Of a stretch of DNA of 64,000 bases, positions 41,684 through 50,638 are shown piece by piece; the first letter of the stretch is position 1; each line of letters starts with the position of its first letter. This DNA comes from Hanstruepera ponticola (GTDB lineage Bacteria > Bacteroidota > Bacteroidia > Flavobacteriales > Flavobacteriaceae), in assembly GCF_012931685.1 (NCBI RefSeq), contig NZ_JABANC010000001.1, positions 186,001 through 250,000 on the forward strand, given 5' to 3'. The position numbers and the translations under genes are program-made. The notes beneath the pieces are model-generated. The model saw only the letters and a program-made list of their open reading frames with translations. It did no database searches and had not been told where the DNA came from.

Positions 41684-43153
41684 ATGAACTCAAGTAAAAT
41701 TATTGTTATTGGCTCTGGATTTTCGTCCTTATCTGCTGCATGTTATTTAGCAAAGCAAGGCCATCAAGTTACCGTTCTTGAAAAGAATAAAACCGTTGGC
41801 GGACGTGCCAGACAATTCAAAAAAGATGGGTTTGTTTTTGATATAGGACCGACATTTTACTGGATGCCAGACGTTTTTGAACGTTTCTTTAATGATTTTG
41901 ATAAATCGACATCAGATTATTACAAGCTAGAGAAACTCAATCCGGCTTATCAAATTTATTTTGGTAAAAATGACTCCATAAGTATTTCTGACAACCTTGA
42001 TGACATAAAAAAAACATTTGAAGCTATTGAATCTGGTAGTGGCAACAAACTTCAAAAATTTATTGATAAAGCACATGCTAATTATAATATCGCAATAAAA
42101 GATTTGGTTTATAAGCCTGGCGAGAACTTACTTGAAATCATCAATGGCAAAACATTTCTAAAACTGCATGAGTTTATACTAACCATTAAAAATCAGGTAT
42201 CTGGTTATGTTAAAAATGAAAAGTTGCGAAAAATACTAGAATTCCCAGTACTATTCCTTGGAGCTAAACCGAGTAACACGCCTTCATTTTACAACTTCAT
42301 GAATTATGCTGACTTTAAACTTGGAACATGGCATCCCAAAGGCGGCATGTATGAAGTAGTTAAAGCCATGACAACGTTAGCTAAAAGTCTTGGTGTAAAC
42401 ATCATAACAGATAGTGAAGTAACCAATATTGAACTATATAATAAAAAAGTAACAGGAGTAAATACTAATAACGGTTTACTGAAATGCGATATTCTTTTGA
42501 GTGGTGCAGATTATCATCATACCGAATCTCTATTACCTGAAAATTACAGGCAATATTCTGAGACCTACTGGGACAAAAAGACCTTTGCGCCTTCAGCATT
42601 ACTCTTTTACGTTGGTTTTAATAAAAAACTAAAAAACGTTTCACATCATACCTTATTTTTTGATACTGACTTTGAGGAGCATGCCAAAACTATTTATGAC
42701 ACAAAAAAATGGGCTGAAAAACCACTATTTTATGCAAGCTTCCCAAGTATAACTGATGACTCTAGTGCTCCACAAAATAAGGAATCTGGTATATTCTTAA
42801 TCCCTATTGCTCCAGATATTGAGGATACAAATAACATTAGAGAACATTACTTTTCTCAACTCATACAACGTGTTGAAAAAATTACTGGAGAATCCTTAAA
42901 AGAGCATATTCTTTTTAAAGAATCCTACTGCGTAAATAACTTTAAAGAAGACTATCATTCTTATAAAGGCAACGCTTATGGTTTGGCAAACACCCTATTA
43001 CAAACACATGTTTTAAGGCCGAAACTCAAAAGCAAAAAAATTAATAACCTATATTTCTGTGGACAACTTACTGTACCAGGACCAGGTGTACCACCATCAC
43101 TTATTTCAGGCAAAATAGTGAGTGATTTAATAAAAAAATATCATCAAAAATGA
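41684..43153 (+). CDS. crtI: Phytoene desaturase
   Basis: Desaturates phytoene to lycopene, using FAD. 489 residues. FAD-binding I-V-I-G-S-G-F-S-S-L-S-A (7-18), E-K-N-K-T-V-G-G-R-A-R, and D-I-G-P-T-F-Y-W-M-P are present, with the C-terminal C-G-Q-L-T-V-P-G-P-G-V-P-P-S-L-I-S-G characteristic of CrtI. It shares ATGA (4 bp) with crtB, so the two are translationally coupled. Confidence 0.95.
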   Translation: MNSSKIIVIGSGFSSLSAACYLAKQGHQVTVLEKNKTVGGRARQFKKDGFVFDIGPTFYWMPDVFERFFNDFDKSTSDYYKLEKLNPAYQIYFGKNDSISISDNLDDIKKTFEAIESGSGNKLQKFIDKAHANYNIAIKDLVYKPGENLLEIINGKTFLKLHEFILTIKNQVSGYVKNEKLRKILEFPVLFLGAKPSNTPSFYNFMNYADFKLGTWHPKGGMYEVVKAMTTLAKSLGVNIITDSEVTNIELYNKKVTGVNTNNGLLKCDILLSGADYHHTESLLPENYRQYSETYWDKKTFAPSALLFYVGFNKKLKNVSHHTLFFDTDFEEHAKTIYDTKKWAEKPLFYASFPSITDDSSAPQNKESGIFLIPIAPDIEDTNNIREHYFSQLIQRVEKITGESLKEHILFKESYCVNNFKEDYHSYKGNAYGLANTLLQTHVLRPKLKSKKINNLYFCGQLTVPGPGVPPSLISGKIVSDLIKKYHQK

Positions 43154-43986
43154 AAGCATTATTTGACACATCTAGTTTAAAGTGCAGTAAGGTTGTAACC
43201 AACGCCTACAGCACATCATTTTCATTAGGAATTAAACTATTTGCCCCTTCAATCAGACCTGCTATTTATGCCATCTATGGCTTTGTACGTTATGCCGATG
43301 AAATTGTTGATTCATTTGAACATTACAATCAAAAAGAACTGTTTAATGATTTTATGGTAGATTATCACAAAGCTTTGGAGCGTAAAATAAGTTTGAATCC
43401 TATTATAAATTCATTTCAAGAAGTGGTTCATAAATACCATTTGCAAACCTATGCTGAAGACTTTTTAAAACGTATGGAATCTGATTTGTATATTACAGAA
43501 TATGACACGAAAGAAGCTTATGAAAATTACATTTATGGTTCGGCAGATGTTGTTGGTCTCATGTGTTTGCGCGTTTTTGTAAACAATGATGAAAACAAGT
43601 TTAATGAATTAAAATTATCTGCCAAGCATTTAGGATCAGCCTTTCAAAAAATAAACTTTTTACGTGACTTTAAGGACGATACTGAAAAACTGGGACGTTC
43701 GTATTTTCCAAATTTATCGCATAATAACCTAGACAACATAACTAAACAAGAAATCATTGAAGATATTGAGGTAGATTTACTAGAAGCCTACAACGGTATT
43801 ATACAATTACCAATGGAAAGTAAATTAGGTGTTTACATAGCATATAGGTATTATTTGAAATTACTTAAAAAACTAAAAAAAGCTGACTCAAAAAAAATAT
43901 TAAATGAGCGTATACGAATTTCTAATGGCATTAAATTGTTTATTCTAACCAAATCTTACATTCGTTATAAATTTCATGCTTTTTAA
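43150..43986 (+). CDS. crtB: Phytoene synthase
   Basis: Condenses two geranylgeranyl diphosphates to phytoene. 278 residues. The two aspartate-rich motifs are present: R-Y-A-D-E-I-V-D (about 46-53) and L-R-D-F-K-D-D-T-E-K-L-G-R-S-Y-F-P. Overlaps crtI by 4 bases and is followed by crtZ after 27 nt. Confidence 0.95.
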   Translation: MKALFDTSSLKCSKVVTNAYSTSFSLGIKLFAPSIRPAIYAIYGFVRYADEIVDSFEHYNQKELFNDFMVDYHKALERKISLNPIINSFQEVVHKYHLQTYAEDFLKRMESDLYITEYDTKEAYENYIYGSADVVGLMCLRVFVNNDENKFNELKLSAKHLGSAFQKINFLRDFKDDTEKLGRSYFPNLSHNNLDNITKQEIIEDIEVDLLEAYNGIIQLPMESKLGVYIAYRYYLKLLKKLKKADSKKILNERIRISNGIKLFILTKSYIRYKFHAF

Positions 43987-44013
43987 TGTTTAATTAAATT
44001 CTTAACTTACAAT

Positions 44014-44469
44014 ATGAAGATTATACTATATATCATAATAACAGTTGCTACATTTTCAATTATGGAACTCATCACTTGGTTGACTCATAAGTATGTGATG
44101 CATGGATTTTTATGGTATTTACATGAAGACCATCATCAACCCAAATACCCTCACGTTTTTGAAAAGAATGATGCTTTTTTTGTCATTTTTGCCATACCTA
44201 GTATTTTATTATTCTATTTCGGTCTTGTTCCTGAACTCAATTTTTTATTCTTTATTGGATTGGGTATATTTTTCTATGGCGTAACTTATTTTTTAATTCA
44301 TGATGTTCTCATTCATCAACGTTTTAAATGGTTTAAAAACACAAAAAATAAATTCTTATTAGGATTACGTAAAGCCCACAAAGTACATCACAAACATTTG
44401 GATAAAGAAGATGGTGAATGTTTTGGAATGTTGTATGTGCCTAAAAAATTTCACGATCAGTACAAATAA
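44014..44469 (+). CDS. crtZ: Beta-carotene 3-hydroxylase
   Basis: Hydroxylates the beta-ionone rings of beta-carotene to give zeaxanthin. 151 residues, membrane di-iron type with conserved histidine boxes H-K-Y-V-M-H, H-E-D-H-H, H-D-V-L-I-H and H-K-V-H-H-K-H, and four hydrophobic segments. The next gene starts directly after the stop. Confidence 0.95.
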   Translation: MKIILYIIITVATFSIMELITWLTHKYVMHGFLWYLHEDHHQPKYPHVFEKNDAFFVIFAIPSILLFYFGLVPELNFLFFIGLGIFFYGVTYFLIHDVLIHQRFKWFKNTKNKFLLGLRKAHKVHHKHLDKEDGECFGMLYVPKKFHDQYK

Positions 44470-45150
44470 ATGGAATCATACACCTACTTGTTAGTTAATC
44501 TGGCATGTGTGAGCATCCCTTTAATTGCCAGTTTCTATCCTAAACATGCATTTTATAAAAAGTGGTTTGCTTTTATAAAAGCTAGTTTAATAGTTGCTAT
44601 TATATTCTTAATCTGGGATTATTGGTTTACTAAAATTGGCGTTTGGGGTTTTAATGAATATTACTTAACGGGAATCTACTTATTAAATTTACCATTAGAA
44701 GAGGTCCTGTTTTTTATATGTATTCCCTATTGCTGTGTGTTTACCTATTTTACATTTCAATATTTATTTAAGAAAAATCTGTTTGACAAAACTTTTCCAA
44801 TTATAAATTATAGCTTGATAATAGTATTATTTATTGCAGCTATATTAAATTATAATAAACTTTATACTTCAATAACTTTTTTTAGTACCAGTGCTTATTT
44901 AAGCTACTTGGCATTTAGAAAAATAAATTTATCTTATTACTATTTAAGCTATTTATGTATTCTACCTTTCTTCCTTTTGAGCAATGGTATTTTAACAGGT
45001 AGTTTTCTTGTTGATCCGATTGTTTGGTATAATGACACTGAAAATTTAGGTATCAGATTGTTCAACATCCCAATTGAAGATAGTATATATGGGTTACTCT
45101 TGATTTTTATGAATATTCAATTGTTTGATTATTTCAATTCCAAAGCATAA
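44470..45150 (+). CDS. Lycopene cyclase, fused CrtYc/CrtYd-type domains
   Basis: Cyclises the ends of lycopene to beta-carotene. 226 residues, six or seven TM helices, made of two similar halves: P-L-E-E-V-L-F-F in the first (preceded by G-V-W-G-F-N-E-Y-Y) and P-I-E-D-S-I-Y-G in the second (preceded by D-P-I-V-W-Y-N-D). These are the P-x-E-(E/D) motifs of the heterodimeric CrtYc/CrtYd cyclase, here in one chain. Adjacent to crtZ with no spacer, so the order of genes fits a phytoene-to-zeaxanthin route. Confidence 0.9.
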   Translation: MESYTYLLVNLACVSIPLIASFYPKHAFYKKWFAFIKASLIVAIIFLIWDYWFTKIGVWGFNEYYLTGIYLLNLPLEEVLFFICIPYCCVFTYFTFQYLFKKNLFDKTFPIINYSLIIVLFIAAILNYNKLYTSITFFSTSAYLSYLAFRKINLSYYYLSYLCILPFFLLSNGILTGSFLVDPIVWYNDTENLGIRLFNIPIEDSIYGLLLIFMNIQLFDYFNSKA

Positions 45151-45151
45151 A

Positions 45152-45176
45152 AAAAACCACTTTTACAAGTGGCTTT
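45152..45176. terminator. Terminator between lycopene cyclase and clpX genes
   Basis: CCACTT (45157-45162) pairs with AAGTGG (45167-45172) around TTAC. The minus strand has a T-run of eight (clpX side); the plus strand has a shorter one, so it is chiefly the clpX terminator. Confidence 0.8.
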
Positions 45177-45198
45177 CAATATCTTATTTTCTAATTTC

Positions 45199-46431
45199 TT
45201 ATGAGACTGCTTTCAATTTCTTGAGGGTTGTCTTGGTAATCTTATCTTCAGCATACGCTTTAGTAACCTTCAGTTCTTTATCATCACTTCCTGGCATTTC
45301 AAACATGGCATCAGTTAAAATCTCTTCACATAAAGAACGTAATCCACGAGCACCCAATTTATACTCTATAGCTTTTTCAACAATAAAATCTAATGCACCA
45401 TCAGTAATACTAAATTCAATATCATCCATTTCAAACAACTTTTTGTATTGTTTAATAATGGCATTTTTAGGTTCAGTTAGAATAGCTCTTAAGGTTTGTG
45501 CATCTAGAGGATCCATGTAGGTTAGTACAGGTAAACGACCAATAATTTCAGGTATTAATCCAAAATCCTTTAAATCTTTAGGAATAATGTACTGCAATAA
45601 ATTATCTTGATCTACGCGTTCATCAGACATAGAAGCACTATAACCAACCGCTTGCATGTTTAAACGCTTCGATATTACTTTTTCAATTCCATCAAAAGCA
45701 CCACCTGCTATGAATAAAATATTCTCCGTGTTAACCTCTATAAATTTTTGATCTGGATGCTTACGACCTCCTTTTGGCGGTACATTCACTGTTGTTCCTT
45801 CTAATAACTTTAATAAAGCTTGCTGAACACCTTCACCTGAAACATCTCTTGTTATGGAAGGATTATCACTCTTTCTAGCAATTTTATCAATCTCATCAAT
45901 AAACACAATACCTTTTTCAGCTTTTTCTAAATTATAATCAGCGGCTTGTAATAATCGTGTTAAGATACTCTCTACATCTTCGCCTACATAACCAGCTTCA
46001 GTCAAAACCGTAGCATCAACAATGGCTAGTGGCACATTAAGCATTTTTGCAACTGTTTTTGCCATCAAGGTTTTTCCTGTTCCTGTTTGGCCAACCATTA
46101 TGATATTACTTTTTTGAATTTCAATATCATCATCCGTTGGCGGTTGCAATAACCTTTTGTAGTGATTGTAAACTGCAACAGACATTACCTTTTTTGTAGC
46201 TTCTTGCCCTATAATGTATTCATCTAGAAAACTCTTTATTTTTTGAGGTTTACGCAACATTAATTCGGCAGACAAATCACTGTTATCGCTTTGCTTTGAT
46301 TCTTCTAAAACAATACCATGAGCTTGCTCAATACACCTATCACAAATATGCGCATCTAATCCGGCAATCAATAAATTGGTTTCTGGCTTTTTACGACCAC
46401 AAAATGAACATTCTAAATCTTCCTTTGCCAT
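45199..46431 (-). CDS. clpX: ATP-dependent Clp protease ATP-binding subunit ClpX
   Basis: Unfolds substrates and feeds ClpP. 410 residues. The N-terminal zinc finger has Cys8, Cys11, Cys30 and Cys33. Walker A is G-Q-T-G-T-G-K-T (114-121), Walker B is I-V-F-I-D-E-I-D-K, and the pore loop G-Y-V-G-E-D-V, sensor-1 region and [10 protein letters not shown] are all present. It starts 29 nt after clpP, giving the usual tig-clpP-clpX order. Confidence 0.98.
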   Translation of the reverse strand: MAKEDLECSFCGRKKPETNLLIAGLDAHICDRCIEQAHGIVLEESKQSDNSDLSAELMLRKPQKIKSFLDEYIIGQEATKKVMSVAVYNHYKRLLQPPTDDDIEIQKSNIIMVGQTGTGKTLMAKTVAKMLNVPLAIVDATVLTEAGYVGEDVESILTRLLQAADYNLEKAEKGIVFIDEIDKIARKSDNPSITRDVSGEGVQQALLKLLEGTTVNVPPKGGRKHPDQKFIEVNTENILFIAGGAFDGIEKVISKRLNMQAVGYSASMSDERVDQDNLLQYIIPKDLKDFGLIPEIIGRLPVLTYMDPLDAQTLRAILTEPKNAIIKQYKKLFEMDDIEFSITDGALDFIVEKAIEYKLGARGLRSLCEEILTDAMFEMPGSDDKELKVTKAYAEDKITKTTLKKLKAVS

Positions 46432-46460
46432 AAATCTAATTTCTGTGTTTTATGTAACGA

Positions 46461-47135
46461 TTAACTACGCACTAATATTTCGTCAATCATGCCATATTCT
46501 TTCGCTTTATCAGCTTTCATCCAATAATCACGATCACTATCAGCATATACTTTGTCGTAATCCTGACCTGAATGCTTACTTATTATTTTATACAATTCTT
46601 CTTTTAAAATAAGGATTTCTCTTGCAGTAATTTCAATATCACTAGCTTGACCTTGAGCACCGCCAAGTGGTTGGTGTATCATAACACGCGAGTGCGTTAA
46701 CCCACTACGCTTCCCTTTTTCCCCTGCACAGAGCAACACAGCTCCCATTGATGCTGCCATACCAGTACATATCGTTGCAACATCTGGCTTAATGAATTGC
46801 ATGGTGTCATAAATACCTAACCCAGCATAAACGCTTCCGCCTGGTGAGTTTATATAAATTTGAATGTCCTTTGTCGAGTCTGTACTCTCTAAAAACAATA
46901 ATTGAGCTTGAATAATATTAGCCACTTGATCGTTAATTCCTGTACCAAGAAAAATAATACGATCCATCATTAAACGTGAAAACACATCAAAAATAGCAAT
47001 GTTCATTTGACGTTCTTCAATGATATTTGGAGTTAGATTTGTCGGGTACATACTGCTAATAATCTTATTATAATATGTGCTACTAATCCCTTGATCTTTT
47101 ATTGCGAATTTTTCGAATTCTTTTGCGTAATCCAT
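46461..47135 (-). CDS. clpP: ATP-dependent Clp protease proteolytic subunit ClpP
   Basis: Self-compartmentalised serine protease partnered with ClpX. 224 residues. Catalytic Ser129 in G-M-A-A-S-M-G, His154 in M-I-H-Q-P-L-G-G, and an Asp in D-S-D-R-D. The N-terminus carries about 30 residues before the usual core, which may be a propeptide. The start is 28 nt after a strong hairpin that follows tig. Confidence 0.97.
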   Translation of the reverse strand: MDYAKEFEKFAIKDQGISSTYYNKIISSMYPTNLTPNIIEERQMNIAIFDVFSRLMMDRIIFLGTGINDQVANIIQAQLLFLESTDSTKDIQIYINSPGGSVYAGLGIYDTMQFIKPDVATICTGMAASMGAVLLCAGEKGKRSGLTHSRVMIHQPLGGAQGQASDIEITAREILILKEELYKIISKHSGQDYDKVYADSDRDYWMKADKAKEYGMIDEILVRS

Positions 47136-47162
47136 AGTTATTTTTAAATTTTTATGTAAAAA

Positions 47163-47197
47163 ATTAGGCGCTGAATTTTTGTGTTTCAGCGCCTAAA
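47163..47197 (-). terminator. Strong hairpin between tig and clpP
   Basis: TTAGGCGCTGAA (47164-47175) pairs perfectly with TTCAGCGCCTAA (47185-47196), 12 bp, and on the minus strand is followed by TTTTTT. A second pairing (AAGGTT/AACCTT with outer AAAAGC/GCTTTT) lies just before it. Only about 28 nt separate it from the clpP start, so it may be an attenuator. Confidence 0.75.
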
Positions 47198-47273
47198 TAT
47201 AAGGATTTATTCTTTAAAAGCTTGTTAAGGTTTACACAAGTCTAACCTTGCTTTTTATAGAATATATTGATTA

Positions 47274-48602
47274 TTACTTATCACCATAAACCTCTTTAAC
47301 AAAATCGTCATAAGTGATTTCTTTAGTTTTTATCTTGGCCTTTTCCTTGTAAAGTGCCAAAAGTCTTTGACTAATAATTTGTTCCGACATACGTCGTGCT
47401 TCTTCTTGATTAGATAACACACGTGCTGCAATATCTTCTAGTTCTTTATCTGAAGGATTCATTTGACCAAATTGTGCCATTTGAGCTTTAATCATGTTTT
47501 TTGCATGATCTTTAATGTCATCCATGGTTACCCTGATATCATTATCAGTAATTAATTTACCTTCAATTAACTGATAACGTAAACTCTTTTCAGATTTCTC
47601 ATATTCTTCTTTTGCCTGCTCTTCAGTCAACTCATTTTCACCAGCTGTTTGCATCCATTTTTGTAAGAATGTAGTTGGTAAATCAAATTTGGTGTTTGCC
47701 ACTAAATATTCAGTAACGTCGTTCAATAACTTCTGATCCGATTGTTGGGTAAATTGCTTTTCAGCATCTTCTTTAATCTTATCTTTTAATTCAGTTACTG
47801 ATGTCACTTTACCTTTACCAAACAATTTATCAAATAATTCTTGGTCTAAATCGGCTAACTCACGCGTATTAATTTCGGTGATTTCAAAAGTTACTGGAAT
47901 ATCTAACCCGTGAACATCATCGTGTGACAACTTTAAAGCATGCATAAGTTCATGCTCATCAGCATAAAGACCTTTTGTTTTTAATTCAATGACATCACCT
48001 ACTTTAGAACCAACAAATTTCTTTTCAGTGGTTTTACCTTTAAATTTATCTAAAGTTAATGTAACTGTATTTTCAATTTCGCGTTCTTCGTTCTTGTAAA
48101 CTCCAGTTATTTCACTATCCTTTGAAACTTCAGTTTGAGAAATTAACTTCCCATATTGTTTTTGGATATTCTCAACTTGATCATTGATCATTTTATCACC
48201 AGCAACAATATTATAATGTGTGAATGCCTTTTTAGGCTCCAAATTCACCTCAAATTCAGGTGACAAACCTAATTCAAATTCAAATGACAATTTATCAGCA
48301 TCCCAATCCAAATCGTCTTGAGGTTTTGGTAAAGGATTACCTAAAACGTCTAACTTTTCTTCAGTTAAATATTTGTTCAATGCATCCTGAAGTAATTTAT
48401 TTACTTCATCAACCAATACAGCTTTTCCGTATTGCTTTTTAACCATTCCCATTGGCACATGTCCTTTTCTAAAACCAGGAATGTTAGCTGTTTTACGATA
48501 ATCTGATAAGATTTTTTCAACTTTGTCGCTATAATCTTCTTTTGCAATATCTACTTTTACTACAGCATTTAAAGCATCAATGTTTTCTCTTGTAATATTC
48601 AT
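47274..48602 (-). CDS. tig: Trigger factor
   Basis: Ribosome-bound chaperone at the exit tunnel. 442 residues. N-terminal ribosome-binding G-F-R-K-G-H-V-P (about 40-47), PPIase-like middle domain with weak active-site conservation, and helical C-terminal arms, matching the family in Bacteroidota, where the PPIase region is divergent. Upstream of clpP and clpX, the conserved order. Confidence 0.95.
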   Translation of the reverse strand: MNITRENIDALNAVVKVDIAKEDYSDKVEKILSDYRKTANIPGFRKGHVPMGMVKKQYGKAVLVDEVNKLLQDALNKYLTEEKLDVLGNPLPKPQDDLDWDADKLSFEFELGLSPEFEVNLEPKKAFTHYNIVAGDKMINDQVENIQKQYGKLISQTEVSKDSEITGVYKNEEREIENTVTLTLDKFKGKTTEKKFVGSKVGDVIELKTKGLYADEHELMHALKLSHDDVHGLDIPVTFEITEINTRELADLDQELFDKLFGKGKVTSVTELKDKIKEDAEKQFTQQSDQKLLNDVTEYLVANTKFDLPTTFLQKWMQTAGENELTEEQAKEEYEKSEKSLRYQLIEGKLITDNDIRVTMDDIKDHAKNMIKAQMAQFGQMNPSDKELEDIAARVLSNQEEARRMSEQIISQRLLALYKEKAKIKTKEITYDDFVKEVYGDK

Positions 48603-48618
48603 TTTCTAACTATAAAAA

Positions 48619-48657
48619 TTGGAGTGCAAAACTACTACTTTTTTTACACTCCAACAA
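48619..48657 (-). promoter_or_regulatory. tig promoter inside an inverted repeat
   Basis: On the minus strand TTG (48657-48655), 20-nt spacer, TAGTTTTG (48634-48627). An 8-bp inverted repeat, TTGGAGTG (48619-48626) with CACTCCAA (48647-48654), brackets it. On the minus strand the second arm is followed by TTTTTA, so the same DNA could terminate the upstream transcript or act as an operator. Confidence 0.55.
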
Positions 48658-48678
48658 AGTATTTTAACGTATTGTATT

Positions 48679-49029
48679 TCAGTCTGTTTTCTCGTCTCCC
48701 AAAACCGAATAAAATATAGATTGTAAGATGGTTAAAAGGATACTAAATAATAAAGCTGTCCAGAAACTACTCACCGTAAAACCACTTATTAAATTATCGG
48801 CTAGAAGTATAATACATGCGTTTATTACAAATAGAAATAGACCCAGTGTTAAAATGGTGGCAGGCAATGTAAACAATACTAATAATGGTTTTACAAAAAT
48901 ATTGAGCAGTCCTAAAACTGCCGCAACAATAATAGCTGTTGTGTAACCATCAACAGAAACACCAGATAGTAATTTTGACAACAAAACAACGGCCAAAGCC
49001 GTGAGCAATACCTTAAGAATAATTCTCAT
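48679..49029 (-). CDS. Phage-holin-superfamily IV membrane protein (PF04020-like)
   Basis: 116 residues, four TM helices (about 5-25, 29-48, 54-78, 90-110). Motifs V-D-G-Y-T-T-A-I-I-V-A-A-V-L-G-L-L-N and F-V-I-N-A match the four-TM family named after mycobacterial phage holins. In most bacteria members are ordinary membrane proteins, and no phage genes are nearby. Function unknown. Confidence 0.85.
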   Translation of the reverse strand: MRIILKVLLTALAVVLLSKLLSGVSVDGYTTAIIVAAVLGLLNIFVKPLLVLFTLPATILTLGLFLFVINACIILLADNLISGFTVSSFWTALLFSILLTILQSIFYSVLGDEKTD

Positions 49030-49068
49030 ATTTTGAATTTTTTAATTTCTAAAAAGATACGAATTATT

Positions 49069-49833
49069 TTAATTCAGAAATGATACAACAGCATCATAAA
49101 AATCTTCAGGGTTTTCAGCATGTAACCAATGACCAGCATTTGCAATCGTTACAATTTTTGAATTTGTAAAATGGTTTTTAATAATTGTTTCGTCTTGGTG
49201 ACCAATATACTCTGATTTATCACCTCGCAAAAACAAAGTATTTCCCTCAAATCTAGCGTGCATTGGCAGAGATTCACCTACTTCTGCTACATGTTCCTTT
49301 AGCACATCTAGGTTCATGCGTAATGCTAATTGACCTTTTTCTTTCCAATATAAATTTTTCAGCAAAAACTGTCTTGTTCCAAAGTCTGAAACGTATTGTG
49401 CTAATTGTTTATCGGCCTCACCTCTACTCTTCAATTCTGCAAAATCAAAACTACTCAACCCATTAAGAATCGTATCATGATGAATGGGATAATAACGTGG
49501 TGAAATATCTGCAACTAGTAGCTTGTTTACCATTTCAGGGTATTGAGTTGCAAACAACATAGCTGTTTTCCCTCCCATGCTATGCCCTAAAAGCACGATA
49601 TCATCTAGATCATTAGTCTCTAAATAATGTTTTAAATCGTTTACCATATCTTCATAGCTAAAGTTATCATCATGAAAACTTCTACCATGATTGCGTTGGT
49701 CAACTAAATGTACCTCATAGCCTATTTCGCTAAATTGTTGTCCAAGGGTTTTCCAATTATCTCCCATTCCTAAAAAACCATGAAGTATGATAAATGGCTT
49801 GCCTTCTCCCAAAACATTGGCGTATAATTCCAT
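49069..49833 (-). CDS. Alpha/beta hydrolase (YbfF-like esterase)
   Basis: 254 residues, no signal peptide. I-L-H-G-F-L-G-M-G-D-N-W (oxyanion region), D-Q-R-N-H-G-R-S, nucleophile Ser85 in G-H-S-M-G-G, C-terminal acidic residue near G-D-K-S-E-Y and catalytic His in N-A-G-H-W-L-H. The motif set matches YbfF-type short-chain esterases. The start overlaps the pdxJ stop by one base (TAATG), so it is coupled to vitamin B6 synthesis; whether that is functional is unknown. Confidence 0.88.
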   Translation of the reverse strand: MELYANVLGEGKPFIILHGFLGMGDNWKTLGQQFSEIGYEVHLVDQRNHGRSFHDDNFSYEDMVNDLKHYLETNDLDDIVLLGHSMGGKTAMLFATQYPEMVNKLLVADISPRYYPIHHDTILNGLSSFDFAELKSRGEADKQLAQYVSDFGTRQFLLKNLYWKEKGQLALRMNLDVLKEHVAEVGESLPMHARFEGNTLFLRGDKSEYIGHQDETIIKNHFTNSKIVTIANAGHWLHAENPEDFYDAVVSFLN

Positions 49834-50546
49834 TACTTTAACTTTCTTAAATACATTTGAATTACATTTTCTGCTCCTAAATACAAACTTTCAGCAATTA
49901 ACGCATGACCAATAGATACTTCTAACAGATTAGGAATATTTTGCTTGAAGAATTCAATATTATCTAAAGATAAATCGTGACCAGCGTTTACGCCAATATC
50001 TAAACTATCAGCCAAAATAGCGCATTCAGTATAAGGTTGAATTGCTTGTTTATTACCTAAACTATACTGGTGCGCGAAGGCTTCGGTATAAAGCTCTATT
50101 CTATCAGTTCCCGTTTCTTTGGCGCCTTCAATTTGTTTTAAAACAGGATCAACAAATATTGAAGTTCTTATACCATTGCTTTTAAACTCCTGAATGGTCT
50201 CTTGTAGAAAACTTTTATTTGTAATAGTATCCCAGCCTGCATTACTTGTAATCGCATCAACAGCATCTGGCACCAATGTGACTTGTGTTGGCTTTATTTC
50301 TAAAACCATTTTCACAAATTTCTCAATTGGATTCCCTTCTATATTATATTCAGTATAAACTTCAGATTTCAAATCGAAAGCGTCTTGATATCGAATATGC
50401 CTCTCATCTGGTCTTGGATGAATAGTGACACCTTCAGCACCAAACCTTTGAACATCTTGAGCAAACCTAACAACATTTGGTTCGTTTCCTCCTCTGGAAT
50501 TTCTTAATGTAGCTATCTTGTTTATGTTTACACTTAATTTTGTCAT
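49833..50546 (-). CDS. pdxJ: Pyridoxine 5'-phosphate synthase
   Basis: Condenses 1-deoxy-xylulose-5-phosphate and 3-amino-1-hydroxyacetone phosphate to pyridoxine phosphate. 237 residues from ATG-50546. V-N-I-N-K-I-A-T-L-R-N-S-R-G (phosphate site), G-A-E-G-V-T-I-H-P-R-P-D-E-R-H-I, V-T-L-V-P-D, N-A-G-H-D-L-S-L and S-I-G-H-A-L-I. An earlier in-frame start at 50582 lies before the -7 box and is rejected. Confidence 0.96.
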   Translation of the reverse strand: MTKLSVNINKIATLRNSRGGNEPNVVRFAQDVQRFGAEGVTIHPRPDERHIRYQDAFDLKSEVYTEYNIEGNPIEKFVKMVLEIKPTQVTLVPDAVDAITSNAGWDTITNKSFLQETIQEFKSNGIRTSIFVDPVLKQIEGAKETGTDRIELYTEAFAHQYSLGNKQAIQPYTECAILADSLDIGVNAGHDLSLDNIEFFKQNIPNLLEVSIGHALIAESLYLGAENVIQMYLRKLK

Positions 50547-50565
50547 TATCTTATTTTTTGAAATA

Positions 50566-50573
50566 CAAAAATA
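50566..50573 (-). promoter_or_regulatory. -7 element of pdxJ
   Basis: TATTTTTG on the minus strand, an exact TAnnTTTG match, about 20 nt before ATG-50546. No TTG lies at -33. Confidence 0.45.
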
Positions 50574-50638
50574 CAAACTCATTAAGGCTTAATGTAGTAT
50601 TTTTTAATTAATTTGCATGTTCATTAATTCATTCAAAA

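Noticed and set aside
45125-45520. 131-codon plus-strand frame at the end of the crt cluster
   Set aside because: It is antisense to clpX, which has full motif support.
48679-49029. Phage remnant suggested by a holin-family protein
   Set aside because: No other phage genes, integrase or att-like repeats nearby; this four-TM family is common in ordinary chromosomes.
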